A DNA stretch of 49,660 nucleotides from an uncultured Alphaproteobacteria bacterium (GTDB taxonomy: Bacteria; Pseudomonadota; Alphaproteobacteria; Rs-D84). The position numbers and the translations under genes are program-made. Below the pieces are notes generated by a model. That model did not search any database, was not told the DNA's origin, and saw only the letters and a program-made list of their open reading frames with translations. This document shows, one piece after another, positions 16,175 through 25,002 of the stretch. The DNA is taken from the NCBI GenBank assembly GCA_944389235.1, contig CALXLO010000006.1, forward strand, positions 1 to 49,660, read 5' to 3'. How positions within the stretch are numbered: the first letter of the stretch is position 1; the number at the start of each line of letters is the position of its first letter.

Positions 16175-17434
16175 CTAAAATACAATTTCATACCATGTTT
16201 GCGCGCCTTCTGCATCTGTACCGAAAATGCGATTAGGCACAACCTTGTCCATAATGACTGCCTTGTCCGCCTTGTCCAACGAAGATTGAACATCTGGGGC
16301 CAATTTTGATTTCGCAATGGCTGCATCGTCTGCGACATTGCTGTTAGAAATCTGACCTGTGAACGCAATCTGATTTAATGCAGATGTATCAACTTTGTTT
16401 TCAACCGCTGTTTGAATATTCTGCACAGTCTGATTAAATTCTTCTAAATTACCTTGGGTCGGCAGGTTTGAAATATCGCCCTTTAATTCATTAATTGCCG
16501 CAACGATTGTTTGTGCTGCTGTATTTAACTTGCCCGTACCGAACGCCGTTTGAACGGCCGTTAAATCACTTTCTGTTTCAGCAACCCGTGTTGTCAACTC
16601 GCTGACTGCGGTTGAATTTAGCGTTAACTCTTCTTTGGTTGCATATTGCGTTTCCAACGCATCAATGGCGACACCGATTGCCTGATTCATTTGTTCCGTT
16701 GTAGAATACATTGTTAAATCCGCCGCTTCGCCTGGTTCGCCCTGGGGTCCCGCCGGTCCGGTAATTTCCGCCTTGGATATCAAGATATTCCATTGCGTAT
16801 CACCGTCATATTTCCACAGCAAATTATCATCATTTGAACCGATAATAATTTCGCGACCGTCTTGACCTGCGACCAAATCCAAAGAATCTTTCAGATTGTC
16901 GACATTAACAAAAATCTCATTACCGTCTATTTCAATAATATCATCGTTTGAAATCAATGTATCTTGTTTAGCATCCAACGATTCAACAAATCTGTCGTCT
17001 GCGGTACGCAATTCTTCGACATCAGTTTTTAACCGGTCAATATCTTGTGCCATTGCCGCCGCTGCATCCGGGTCAATTCCCCCGGTTCCGCCACTGGATG
17101 ACCCGCCCCCAGACGATGACCCACCAGACACAACCGGACGCAACGCCCCGCCACTGGACGACACCGCACCGGTCAAATAACTGCCCAACGATAGACGCGG
17201 TGTTGTGGCAACGCGTCCTGTGGCTGTTGTTCCACCTGATGCGACATTTCTGTTGCTGGTATTAGCAACACTGACTGAACTGCCACGCACAGAATCAGAT
17301 GCCGCACTGGACGCACTGGAATAAGTGCCATTACCACCCAATGTACGAACAGCCATCGCGGCATGTGCCGCGCCGGACATAAATCCCATGGCACATATAA
17401 CGGTAAAAACTGATACACCAAAACTGTTTTTCAT
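16175..17434 (-). CDS. Secreted fibre-like protein A with short collagen-like segment
   Basis: This 419-residue protein has a signal peptide ending SGAAHA, a Ser/Gly-rich low-complexity region (~30-130, including GGSSSGGGSSSGG), a coiled-coil-like stretch (MAQDIDRLKTDVEELR) and four collagen-type Gly-X-Y triplets (GPAGPQGEPGEA). Fibre units follow (GKLNTAAQTIVAAINELK; DDAAIAKSKL). It ends ...GAQTWYEIVF, with a Trp near the end as in its neighbours. It lacks the YVD block of proteins B-D, so it may be the base or outermost subunit (inference). ATG 17434 is preferred to the preceding TTG. Confidence 0.8.
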   Translation of the reverse strand: MKNSFGVSVFTVICAMGFMSGAAHAAMAVRTLGGNGTYSSASSAASDSVRGSSVSVANTSNRNVASGGTTATGRVATTPRLSLGSYLTGAVSSSGGALRPVVSGGSSSGGGSSSGGTGGIDPDAAAAMAQDIDRLKTDVEELRTADDRFVESLDAKQDTLISNDDIIEIDGNEIFVNVDNLKDSLDLVAGQDGREIIIGSNDDNLLWKYDGDTQWNILISKAEITGPAGPQGEPGEAADLTMYSTTEQMNQAIGVAIDALETQYATKEELTLNSTAVSELTTRVAETESDLTAVQTAFGTGKLNTAAQTIVAAINELKGDISNLPTQGNLEEFNQTVQNIQTAVENKVDTSALNQIAFTGQISNSNVADDAAIAKSKLAPDVQSSLDKADKAVIMDKVVPNRIFGTDAEGAQTWYEIVF

Positions 17435-17496
17435 CAATTCTCTCTGCCTGTAATAATAATATCACAAATCCCAATATTCACCAAACGCATAATCTC

Positions 17497-18237
17497 TTAA
17501 AACTCGTATCGCAGTCCCAGCGATATAGAATTATCCAAGATAAAGTCTATTTTATTTTCCATATAGTATTTTGTATTTGTATCAGCCCATGGATAAAACT
17601 TATGCGAAGAGCCCATCAGTCCCGCCAAGCGATAGCGCAAATCCAGCGCAACATTATCATCTAAATTCCAGGACCAGCCCAACATCACACCAATCATTGG
17701 TGCAAAGCCGTAATTTTTACGGTCTGAACCATCGGCAAAATCAGGCGCATCAATTGTTGTGATTGGCATTGCCGCACCAACGCCGGCCCCCAGATAAAAA
17801 CCAATATCAAAATCGTAATAAGCATTCAACATTGCATACGGAATTTGCAATGTAAATTCTGTTTGATTATCACGGTCTTCAAAATATCCTATATATCCTG
17901 CCTCTATATCCAATCGCCAACTGTCGAAATTTTTACCGACCAAGAAACTGCCCCCGAATACAGGCTCAAAAGAAAATTCATTGGCAACATCATCTGGCCG
18001 TTTGGGCATATCGCTTTGCGCGACATATTTATTTGTCCAATTCAGCAAATTAAAATCGGCACGCAGCCCAATATACCAACTGTCATTCGTTGGCTTTGCA
18101 ACACTTATATTGTAATTGCGATTATAGTTTTGTGCCAGATTGCTGTACGCATTTGTTCTGGTTGCATACGGCGATGCAGCATACGCACCAGACACCGCCA
18201 ACATTGCAAACGCAACGCCCAATACTAAATTTTTCAT
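17497..18237 (-). CDS. Outer-membrane beta-barrel protein, first gene of the fibre operon
   Basis: This 246-residue protein has a signal peptide (MKNLVLGVAFAMLAVSGAYA) and strand-like segments such as WYIGLRADFNLLNW and SWRLDIEAGYIGYF. The terminal ISLGLRYEF ends in Phe, the usual outer-membrane insertion signal. It resembles OmpA/Omp25-type eight-stranded barrels often annotated 'outer membrane beta-barrel'. It is 60 bases upstream of fibre protein A and has a strong promoter, so it leads the operon. It may anchor the fibres or be co-regulated with them; the sequence does not decide. Confidence 0.75.
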   Translation of the reverse strand: MKNLVLGVAFAMLAVSGAYAASPYATRTNAYSNLAQNYNRNYNISVAKPTNDSWYIGLRADFNLLNWTNKYVAQSDMPKRPDDVANEFSFEPVFGGSFLVGKNFDSWRLDIEAGYIGYFEDRDNQTEFTLQIPYAMLNAYYDFDIGFYLGAGVGAAMPITTIDAPDFADGSDRKNYGFAPMIGVMLGWSWNLDDNVALDLRYRLAGLMGSSHKFYPWADTNTKYYMENKIDFILDNSISLGLRYEF

Positions 18238-18267
18238 CTGTATTCCACCCTTAATAAATTACAACTA

Positions 18268-18295
18268 TTATATCATAAAAAGGCATTAGTTCCAA
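18268..18295 (-). promoter_or_regulatory. Promoter of the barrel/fibre operon
   Basis: On the minus strand TTGGAA (18295-18290) and a perfect TATAAT (18273-18268) are exactly 17 bases apart, about 30 bases before the barrel ATG. Confidence 0.7.
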
Positions 18296-18363
18296 ACACA
18301 AATTATTACTTTTTTATAAATTAAAAAAATCATGCGTACAAAATATTTTATTTCTCTGTTTTC

Positions 18364-18392
18364 TTGACCAAAGTATATTTTTTTAATACTAT
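18364..18392 (+). promoter_or_regulatory. Possible ftsE promoter giving a leaderless mRNA
   Basis: TTGACC (18364-18369) and TACTAT (18387-18392) are 17 bases apart. The start would fall near 18399, next to the ATG at 18400. The TTG inside the -35 is the first possible in-frame start but is an unlikely one. Confidence 0.35.
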
Positions 18393-18399
18393 TTTTATC

Positions 18400-19197
18400 A
18401 TGTCAGATAACACTGCAATATCTTTTGCAAATGTTGGTGCGCGATATGATAATGGTCGCGAAGTTTTATCTGATGTTTCTTTTAATATCAGTCCTGGCGC
18501 GTTTTATTTCTTGTCTGGTGCATCTGGCGCGGGCAAGACAACATTACTGCGATTAATATATCAACTGCATCGTCCATGTCGTGGGCAAATAAAGTTATTT
18601 GGAAAAATAACAAACGATTTATCGCGTGATGAAATTTCAAATCTGCGGCATAGAATGGCGATTGTTTTCCAAGAATATTCTTTGTTATCACACATGACGG
18701 TATTTGATAATGTCGCATTACCGCTGCGTGTGCGTGGCATCGGCGAAGATAAAATAAAAAAATTGGTTATCAAGGTACTGGAATGGGTTGGTCTGGCAAA
18801 ATATGCAAATGCTAATCCCAAGACTTTGTCCGGGGGCCAGCAACAGCGCGTATCTGTGGCGCGCGCAATTATTATCCAGCCGGCAATTTTACTGGCAGAC
18901 GAACCAACCGGCAATCTGGACGACGAAAACGCATCGCGTTTAATGGAATTGTTTGTTCAAATGAACAAAACATTTGGTACAACAATTATTCTGGCAACAC
19001 ACAGTACTAAATTAATGGAAACATATCGGTTCCCGACAATTCATGTTGAAAATCATCGGGTCAGTTTTATTGACGGCGCACGCCGACCAACACAAAAAAT
19101 TATTACCCCAACCACAACAAAAGTATGGAAGGGACCCAAACCACAAAACTATTTTGCAGAATTATCAAAACAATTTGAAAATATTGAAAACGCATAA
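18400..19197 (+). CDS. ftsE: Cell-division ABC transporter ATP-binding protein FtsE
   Basis: FtsE is the ATPase of FtsEX, which at the division site drives periplasmic peptidoglycan hydrolase activation. This 265-residue protein has Walker [12 protein letters not shown]-loop VFQEYSLL, signature LSGGQQQRV, Walker [13 protein letters not shown] and the H-loop ATHS. The C-terminal ~45 residues extend beyond the usual FtsE length and are basic and proline-rich. ftsX follows after five bases, as is standard. ATG 18400 is preferred over TTG 18364. Confidence 0.93.
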   Translation: MSDNTAISFANVGARYDNGREVLSDVSFNISPGAFYFLSGASGAGKTTLLRLIYQLHRPCRGQIKLFGKITNDLSRDEISNLRHRMAIVFQEYSLLSHMTVFDNVALPLRVRGIGEDKIKKLVIKVLEWVGLAKYANANPKTLSGGQQQRVSVARAIIIQPAILLADEPTGNLDDENASRLMELFVQMNKTFGTTIILATHSTKLMETYRFPTIHVENHRVSFIDGARRPTQKIITPTTTKVWKGPKPQNYFAELSKQFENIENA

Positions 19198-19202
19198 AAA
19201 AT

Positions 19203-20039
19203 ATGAAAAAGCCAATTGTATTTTCACTGGTTCGCGAACAATCTGTCTTTATGACGGCAATTATGGCACTGTTAACATTTTTAGCCGTATTGGCATTGGG
19301 AATTGCGTTGGCGATTGGCACTGGGGTTGTGCGATGGAATACCCAATGGGATTTATATGCAACGGTCCAAATTATGGATGATAATAATGTCAAAACAGTT
19401 AAAAAAATAATTGACGAAAATCGCGCACATATAACCAGTGTATCTGAAATAACAACTGACCAGATGCGCGATTTAATGCGACCATGGATATCTGGTGGCG
19501 GTGCGTTGGAAAATTACCTGCCCCGGATGTATGAATTACAATTTGATACAACAGATAATCTGGAATCAATCGGCGAACAGATTGGGGCGCATGCGCGCTT
19601 TCTGACCCATGCCCAAGCATTAGAAACATCGACATCTGCGGGATGGAAAATGATATTTATTGCGACATTTGTATTAATTCTGACATTGGGGGCAATTGGT
19701 GTATGTATGTCATATATTGCGCGCAATACAGCAATGCTGCACCGGCGTGAATTAGAGATATTAAATCAAATCGGTGCCAGTGATAATTATGTCGCACGCC
19801 AGATGCAGATAATTATTACCAAGATATGTATTGTCGCATGCACCGGCGGATTTATCATTGCAGCCCCGGTATTATTGTTAATATTGTCGGCGGCGCACAG
19901 TGCGCGGGTTGGGTTGATGGCAATGCTGGACATATCCGGCGGCGGATGGATTGCATTGATATTATTACCGATTGCAATCATAATATTTGCGATATGGATG
20001 ACGCGCCGCACAACATTAAACATTTTGAAAAGTGAATAA
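19203..20039 (+). CDS. ftsX: Cell-division permease FtsX
   Basis: This 278-residue membrane protein has one helix near the N-terminus (~17-42), a periplasmic domain (~45-145) and three C-terminal helices, the FtsX topology. The conserved region HRRELEILNQIGASDNYVARQ lies before the third helix. With FtsE it forms the complex that activates septal hydrolases. The downstream gene starts within its last codons (8-base overlap), indicating translational coupling. Confidence 0.9.
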   Translation: MKKPIVFSLVREQSVFMTAIMALLTFLAVLALGIALAIGTGVVRWNTQWDLYATVQIMDDNNVKTVKKIIDENRAHITSVSEITTDQMRDLMRPWISGGGALENYLPRMYELQFDTTDNLESIGEQIGAHARFLTHAQALETSTSAGWKMIFIATFVLILTLGAIGVCMSYIARNTAMLHRRELEILNQIGASDNYVARQMQIIITKICIVACTGGFIIAAPVLLLILSAAHSARVGLMAMLDISGGGWIALILLPIAIIIFAIWMTRRTTLNILKSE

Positions 20040-20550
20040 AGTGAAATTATTTACCCCGTCTTTATTAATTCTGACAGTTTTAGTAATTGGTGGCATGGCG
20101 TTTAAGTTTTCAACCCCATCACAGTGCACAGAAATTTTACCACACGACAACATATTTGTACTGACTGGCGACATGCGCCGCATTCCATTTGCTGTGCGCC
20201 AAATGCACGCACATCCGGGTTCAAACCTGTATATAATCGGGGTTGGTGGCGACGCATCGTATACCGGCAATGACCGTATCAGCATAGAATCTGATTCAAA
20301 ATCAACATATCAAAATGCACGCGCGATTCGGAAAATTGCCGACGCACATAACATAAATCGCCTGGTAATAATTACGACCGAAGACCACATGAATCGTGCC
20401 CGATACTTGATACGACGGGAAATGCCGAAATCAACAATTATTGCGTGCCCTGTACCACTGACCGATATGCCAACAACAAAAAGACTTGAACGATGGGGGA
20501 TAGAATATATAAAATACATCGCGACATTAATGGGAATAAATGAAAGTTAA
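20032..20550 (+). CDS. YdcF/SanA-like DUF218 protein
   Basis: This 172-residue protein has one N-terminal membrane helix and a DUF218 domain (VLTGDMRRIPFAV; IESDSKSTYQNARAI; VIITTEDHMNRARYLI). The acidic and Ser/Thr residues of ESDSKSTYQNA are the family hallmark. DUF218 proteins (ElyC, SanA, YdcF) are linked to envelope biogenesis, with the molecular function not settled. Start is GTG 20032 or GTG 20041. It sits between ftsX and plsC, an order common in alphaproteobacteria. Confidence 0.8.
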   Translation: MNKVKLFTPSLLILTVLVIGGMAFKFSTPSQCTEILPHDNIFVLTGDMRRIPFAVRQMHAHPGSNLYIIGVGGDASYTGNDRISIESDSKSTYQNARAIRKIADAHNINRLVIITTEDHMNRARYLIRREMPKSTIIACPVPLTDMPTTKRLERWGIEYIKYIATLMGINES

Positions 20551-20568
20551 AAAACAAAGGGTTAAAAA

Positions 20569-21276
20569 ATGATACGAACAATATTATTCAAAATTATTCT
20601 GGGGATATATTTTGTATTATGGTCGCCGATTTTATTAATTGGATTGATATCTGCGCGTCTGACACGATTTCTGATTATAACATGCGCAATGGGCGTATTG
20701 GGTCTGGCGCGAATAATTGCCGGCATAAAATATGTTGTGCATTTTCCCCCAACCGAAGAAAACGGTGTCCCATTTGCGCCAAACGGCAACATCAGATTGG
20801 ATGGCAAGGCAATAATTGCATCAAAACACATGTCTATTATGGAGGTTGCAATTCTGGTCACCCGTGTACCAAATTCGTTTTTTATTATAAAACGCGAATT
20901 ATTATGGATACCGATTTACGGTTGGGCATTTTGGCGCATGGGATTACAGGGCGTTAACCGCGCGCGTGGTGCAACAAACATGCACAAATTAACAAATGCC
21001 GTCGCCAAAAAGATAATGGACGGCATGGTTTTAATCATATTCCCCGAAGGCACCCGTGCCAAACCAGGTCGCAAAATTCCCCTGCGCCGCGGTTTGTTAT
21101 TTTTAGCACACGAATTAAAATTGCCAATTTTACCCGTTGGCACCGACACCGGTCTGTATTGGCCAAAACGCGGCCGCATGCACAGTGGTACGGCAAATAT
21201 ATGGTTTGAACCAATGTTGCCATGCAACGCATCGTTGGATGAAATCAGCGCATCAATAAACCGCCACAGCGCATAA
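20569..21276 (+). CDS. plsC: 1-acyl-sn-glycerol-3-phosphate acyltransferase
   Basis: PlsC makes phosphatidic acid by acylating position 2 of lysophosphatidic acid at the inner membrane. This 235-residue protein has N-terminal hydrophobic segments, block I ASKHMSIMEV, block II ...GVNRARG and block III IIFPEGTRAKPG. Block I reads HX4E instead of the usual HX4D, a conservative change in the catalytic dyad. It is the last gene of the ftsEX operon and converges closely on a minus-strand gene. Acyl donors would come from the acpP/fabF system. Confidence 0.88.
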   Translation: MIRTILFKIILGIYFVLWSPILLIGLISARLTRFLIITCAMGVLGLARIIAGIKYVVHFPPTEENGVPFAPNGNIRLDGKAIIASKHMSIMEVAILVTRVPNSFFIIKRELLWIPIYGWAFWRMGLQGVNRARGATNMHKLTNAVAKKIMDGMVLIIFPEGTRAKPGRKIPLRRGLLFLAHELKLPILPVGTDTGLYWPKRGRMHSGTANIWFEPMLPCNASLDEISASINRHSA

Positions 21277-21280
21277 GCAG

Positions 21281-22438
21281 TTATTCTGTTTTTTTATATG
21301 AACAACTTTCGCCTGGATTGGTGTATATAAAGGTCCCGGTCATGTCTTTACCCTCTATACCATGTTTAATATAACACTGTTCTATTGCTGTCGCACCTTC
21401 TGGGCTGGTAACATCACCATCATCAAGACCGGGGCACGGGCTGCATGAACCACCTGTGCCATAATATCCTGCATTGCAAAGACATTTATCTTCTGAATTA
21501 ACATGACCATTAGCATCACACAGAACACATACATCACTGTTATCGTTATACTTTTGGTACCCACTGTTACACGTAATTGTCTTTACAGAGCATGTTTGTG
21601 CTTTAACAGGACATTCTGTGTCAGGATAATGAATAGTGCCATCGCTTTTTTCATTTCCATATGTACAAGTCGCATTTTCGGGACACCAACTTTCGTCTTC
21701 CACACAATCAACACTGCAGGTTCTATAGCAACTATTCTCTTCGGTACCATTACCACCACCATTTGGATAATCGGATGGGCATTTTGTACAATTGCTGCCA
21801 CTTCCGAAATAGCCAGCATTACATTTAGATGATGAACTGGTGCTTGTTTTGCAATCACAACTGTTTTGGTCCCAAGTCACAGTAGTAGTCGTTGTTGTTG
21901 TATAAGCATCATAAGTGTAAGTTTTTTCAGAAGTCCCCGGCTCACAATCGGCCGGCATCTCACACTTTACACAATAATTATATGTTACTTCGCATTTGCC
22001 AGCCGTAGCAGTATCCGACCACGTTTCATACCCTTGTTTACACTTGCTACAAGAATAAACCAGGTTATTACCATCATAACATCTTTCTGTTGAGCTTTCA
22101 CAGCCTTCAGTAACTGGATTATTCGCAGGTTCAGGATCCTCTGAACATCCTTGAGGCTGACAAGTAGTTCCTCCCCCCGTACCAGGATCCGTGCCCCCCC
22201 CACCTTGGCCACCAGAACCAGAGCCTGTTTTACATTCTGCATCACAATTGTCTGGCGTTGTAGCGCAGCAAATATCACTAACATTATTGCCATAACAAAC
22301 AGATGTTCTATTTGTACCTTCTCCATACTTTTGTACACAAAGCCCCATATCTGCACCACCTGGGTCAACAATGGCATGTGATATTGTTGGAAATACGGAT
22401 GTTATGTATAATACACATAAAAACAGCAATTTTTTCAT
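21281..22438 (-). CDS. Secreted cysteine-rich repeat protein
   Basis: This 385-residue protein has a signal peptide (MKKLLFLCVLYITSVFPTISHA) and more than 40 cysteines arranged in GYxxxxxxCxxC-type units (NAGYFGSGSNCTKCP, NAGYYGTGGSCSPCP). These resemble the small disulfide-rich repeats of TNFR/EGF-like modules. A Gly-rich linker (GSGSGGQGGGG) precedes the repeats. The C-terminus (IEQCYI...GIEG.D.TGTFIY...CSY) matches those of the proteins at 28326 and 38031. It is probably disulfide-bonded and exported. I chose ATG 22438, which has GGGAT upstream, over a longer frame. Only four bases separate its end from plsC's end. Confidence 0.8.
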   Translation of the reverse strand: MKKLLFLCVLYITSVFPTISHAIVDPGGADMGLCVQKYGEGTNRTSVCYGNNVSDICCATTPDNCDAECKTGSGSGGQGGGGTDPGTGGGTTCQPQGCSEDPEPANNPVTEGCESSTERCYDGNNLVYSCSKCKQGYETWSDTATAGKCEVTYNYCVKCEMPADCEPGTSEKTYTYDAYTTTTTTTVTWDQNSCDCKTSTSSSSKCNAGYFGSGSNCTKCPSDYPNGGGNGTEENSCYRTCSVDCVEDESWCPENATCTYGNEKSDGTIHYPDTECPVKAQTCSVKTITCNSGYQKYNDNSDVCVLCDANGHVNSEDKCLCNAGYYGTGGSCSPCPGLDDGDVTSPEGATAIEQCYIKHGIEGKDMTGTFIYTNPGESCSYKKTE

Positions 22439-22619
22439 CTCTTTTATCCCCTTGGGTTTTGTATAAAACAAAATCACGCCCGTTATTCGTTTCGGGATGT
22501 CAGAGATTTAATCAACAGAAATTTTTTATGCGTTAATGTATTTTAATACGCACCGCCGCCCACATTTATGGACGATTTTTTTATTTTTCGTCGCACACGA
22601 ATTTACATACACATATCTA

Positions 22620-22643
22620 TAAAAAACGGCGCAAAATGCGCCA
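22620..22643 (-). terminator. Terminator of the tolB-nuclease unit
   Basis: GGCGC pairs with GCGCC around a TTTT-type loop, followed on the minus strand by GTTTTTTAT. It lies about 130 bases past the nuclease stop. Confidence 0.7.
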
Positions 22644-22691
22644 AAAATATATCCATTCGTCACGACGCTGTTGACCGGGTTCTCACACCCC

Positions 22692-22719
22692 GTCGGCAAA
22701 TGCCCGCCGACATTTTTTA
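22692..22719 (+). terminator. Orphan plus-strand terminator
   Basis: GTCGGC pairs with GCCGAC around an eight-base loop and is followed by ATTTTTTAT. No plus-strand gene lies before it. Confidence 0.55.
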
Positions 22720-22772
22720 TGTTATATGGTTTATAATTTTATTGCAACAGAAAAAATATTAAAAACCGCTGT

Positions 22773-23186
22773 TTAATCACACCATGATGTGCGACGACCG
22801 CCATCATACGGTCGTGCCAAGTGTTCTGACACCATTACCGCGCCAACATCGTTTATCATATCCGTTGCGACAAACGCATCAATACGCCCCAGATATTTAT
22901 CATCTTTAATCCCAGATAATTCAACCATCGCACCACACGGCAATATTTGTTCCAACCGCCGCCGGGCATCATTTGCCATTTGAATCTCACTGGCACATTT
23001 ACCGTGCAATTCGGGGGCATCTATGTTTGAAATTCTGACGCGTACCGGTACATTTATATCATCTGACACCATTACAGTTGCACCGAATGTATCACCATCA
23101 ATAACATAATCAACAACTGCTGGCATTGCAATTGCCGCCAACGGCATAACAGCCAAAAATACAAAAAATCCCAAAACAAATCGCAT
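22773..23186 (-). CDS. Secreted thermonuclease-like protein (SNase family)
   Basis: This 137-residue protein has a signal peptide (MRFVLGFFVFLAVMPLAAIA) and an SNase fold. DGDT, RVRISNIDAPELHG and KYLGRIDAFV supply the expected Arg, Glu and Arg catalytic residues and the calcium-binding Asp. It probably cleaves nucleic acid in the periplasm or outside. ATG 23186 is eight bases past the tolB stop, with no clear ribosome site, so translation is likely coupled to tolB. The longer frame starts inside tolB and is less likely. Confidence 0.85.
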   Translation of the reverse strand: MRFVLGFFVFLAVMPLAAIAMPAVVDYVIDGDTFGATVMVSDDINVPVRVRISNIDAPELHGKCASEIQMANDARRRLEQILPCGAMVELSGIKDDKYLGRIDAFVATDMINDVGAVMVSEHLARPYDGGRRTSWCD

Positions 23187-23193
23187 ATTAATA

Positions 23194-24513
23194 CTACGGC
23201 AACCGCGGCGACCAAGTCGGTTCAACACCATTTACGCCATCTGGTAAGTCTATTTCATATACATTTTGTCCCGTAATATCCACACTGCGAATGTGGCTGA
23301 TGCGTTCCAGACCATCCAGTGCTTTTTCTGTTTCATAGTAAACCAAGCGGCGCGACCCTGGTGCCCAGGATGGAGCCTCCATATACCAGCCACCTGCTAA
23401 AATTTTTTCATTACGACCACGCGGATTCATAATACCAATATAAAAAGTATCATCTGCCATCTTGGTAAATGCAATAAACTGCCCGTCTGGCGACCATGCC
23501 GGCGTGGCATATCGCCCTGCCCCATATGTAATGCGTTCAACATCGCCGCTGGCTAAATCCAGAACATAAATTTGCTGATTACCACTGCGGTCAGAATTAA
23601 ACGCCATCTTGGTACCATCGGGCGAATAAGACGGACTGGTATTCAAAGAATTACCAAATGTTAACTGGCGCAATTCTTTGGTTTCTATGTTATATTCATA
23701 TATATGCGTAATCCCATTTTTTACCAACGATAACGCAACCTTGGTACCGTCGGGCGAAAAACGCGGCGCAAAGTTCATGCCACCAAATTGCCCTAAACGC
23801 CGCTGTTGACCGGTGTCTAAATCCAATGTCCAGACCATTGGGTCATCGTCCCGAAATGATAAAAATACAATTGTCTGCATATTTGGCGAAAAGTGCGGCG
23901 ACATAACAAATGTATCTTCATCAGATAAATAGCGCATGCCATAACCGTCTTGGTCCATAATTGCCATGCGTTTAATACGATTTTGTACCGGCCCCGTTTC
24001 TGCGATAAAGACAATCTGTGTATCAAAATAACCGACTTCACCGGTTAATCGTTCATAAATTGCATCTGCCATAATGTGCGCCAGCCGACGAACAGATTTC
24101 CGCGATGCGACCAGACTTTGCGCCTCTATCTGTTCACGGGATTCAACATCCCAAACATAAAATTCCAGATTATAGCGACCATTGGATTCTGCGGATAATT
24201 TTGCCTGAACTAAAACCTGGGCCTTTACCGCCGACCACAATGAAAAATCCGGCATAGTACCCATTTTTACAAATTCTGGCAACGCATCGCGCGAAACAAT
24301 ACGAAACAGTCCTGTGGATTTCAAATCAGCATCAACCACATCGCGTATCATTTCTGCATCATCCAGCGACACATTTCCGACAGGTTCAATCTTTTGCACC
24401 GCAATTGATATCGGCTGGGTCGCATTGGCAACGATATCAACCTTGATTTCTGCACGCGCCGGCATAACCACCATAACACACAATACAACCAGCGCAAAAA
24501 AATGTCTGAACAT
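23194..24513 (-). CDS. tolB: Tol-Pal system periplasmic protein TolB
   Basis: TolB links Pal and TolA in the Tol-Pal complex, which holds the outer membrane to the wall and constricts it at division. This 439-residue protein has a signal peptide (ending ARA), an N-terminal alpha/beta domain (~25-160) and a six-bladed beta-propeller. The propeller repeats appear as MSPHFSPNM, FAPRFSPDGTKVALS, TSPSYSPDGTKMAFN, ATPAWSPDGQFIAF and APSWAPGSRRL. ATG 24513 with AAAGGA upstream is preferred over the TTG at 24522. No other tol/pal genes lie in the window. Confidence 0.95.
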   Translation of the reverse strand: MFRHFFALVVLCVMVVMPARAEIKVDIVANATQPISIAVQKIEPVGNVSLDDAEMIRDVVDADLKSTGLFRIVSRDALPEFVKMGTMPDFSLWSAVKAQVLVQAKLSAESNGRYNLEFYVWDVESREQIEAQSLVASRKSVRRLAHIMADAIYERLTGEVGYFDTQIVFIAETGPVQNRIKRMAIMDQDGYGMRYLSDEDTFVMSPHFSPNMQTIVFLSFRDDDPMVWTLDLDTGQQRRLGQFGGMNFAPRFSPDGTKVALSLVKNGITHIYEYNIETKELRQLTFGNSLNTSPSYSPDGTKMAFNSDRSGNQQIYVLDLASGDVERITYGAGRYATPAWSPDGQFIAFTKMADDTFYIGIMNPRGRNEKILAGGWYMEAPSWAPGSRRLVYYETEKALDGLERISHIRSVDITGQNVYEIDLPDGVNGVEPTWSPRLP

Positions 24514-24687
24514 TGTAAACAATCCTTTCCATATATCAAAAATCTACAACATTCAATTCTATATGCTTGTAAAATAAATTGCAAGAAAACCCGGCACAAA
24601 AGCATATTTTTTATTTTACCCACCATCAACACAACCAACCACACAACAGCCATCACAACAGTATTTACGGCAGTAATTACAAATGTA

Positions 24688-24715
24688 TTGACAAATGCCA
24701 ATACAATGATATAGT
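24688..24715 (+). promoter_or_regulatory. Promoter of the RHH/DinD-like pair
   Basis: A consensus TTGACA (24688-24693) and TATAGT (24710-24715) are 16 bases apart, about 47 bases before the first ATG. Confidence 0.55.
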
Positions 24716-24762
24716 CGTTTGTAAAGACTGTGGTGTTTGCATCTGTATAGGGGGTTGTGTAT

Positions 24763-24987
24763 ATGCCAAATGTAATGCAACAATTATTCGTAATGAATAT
24801 GGAATCTTTATTGCGCGAATATGCGGCTTTTCGTGCATTTAATAAATCGGACAGTGTTATAAATATGCGTATCCAGCATCAAGTACTGGAACGAATAAAA
24901 CAACTGGCTGAACAACAGCATGTCCCCTATCAAACATTGATATCGTCTGTGCTGTTTTCACTGGCCAACATAGAAGAACAAAAATAA
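24763..24987 (+). CDS. Ribbon-helix-helix (BrnA/CopG-like) small DNA-binding protein
   Basis: This 74-residue protein ends in a CopG/BrnA-like block (VINMRIQHQVLERIKQLAEQ, then VPYQTLISSVL), which is the beta-strand plus two-helix pattern of ribbon-helix-helix repressors and antitoxins. ATG 24763 is preceded by AGGGGG at good spacing; the longer GTG start is less likely. The next gene starts 15 bases later. A two-gene module with autoregulation is plausible, but no BrnT-type toxin is present. Confidence 0.75.
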   Translation: MPNVMQQLFVMNMESLLREYAAFRAFNKSDSVINMRIQHQVLERIKQLAEQQHVPYQTLISSVLFSLANIEEQK

Positions 24988-25002
24988 CAACGGGGATAAA
25001 AT

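Larger units (their letters stand above)
22439..22772. other. Gene-free stretch between converging and diverging units
   Basis: No credible gene is seen in these 334 bases. It contains two hairpin terminators on opposite strands (22620-22643 minus, 22692-22719 plus). A short plus-strand segment upstream of the second might be a small RNA, but I see no promoter. Confidence 0.5.
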
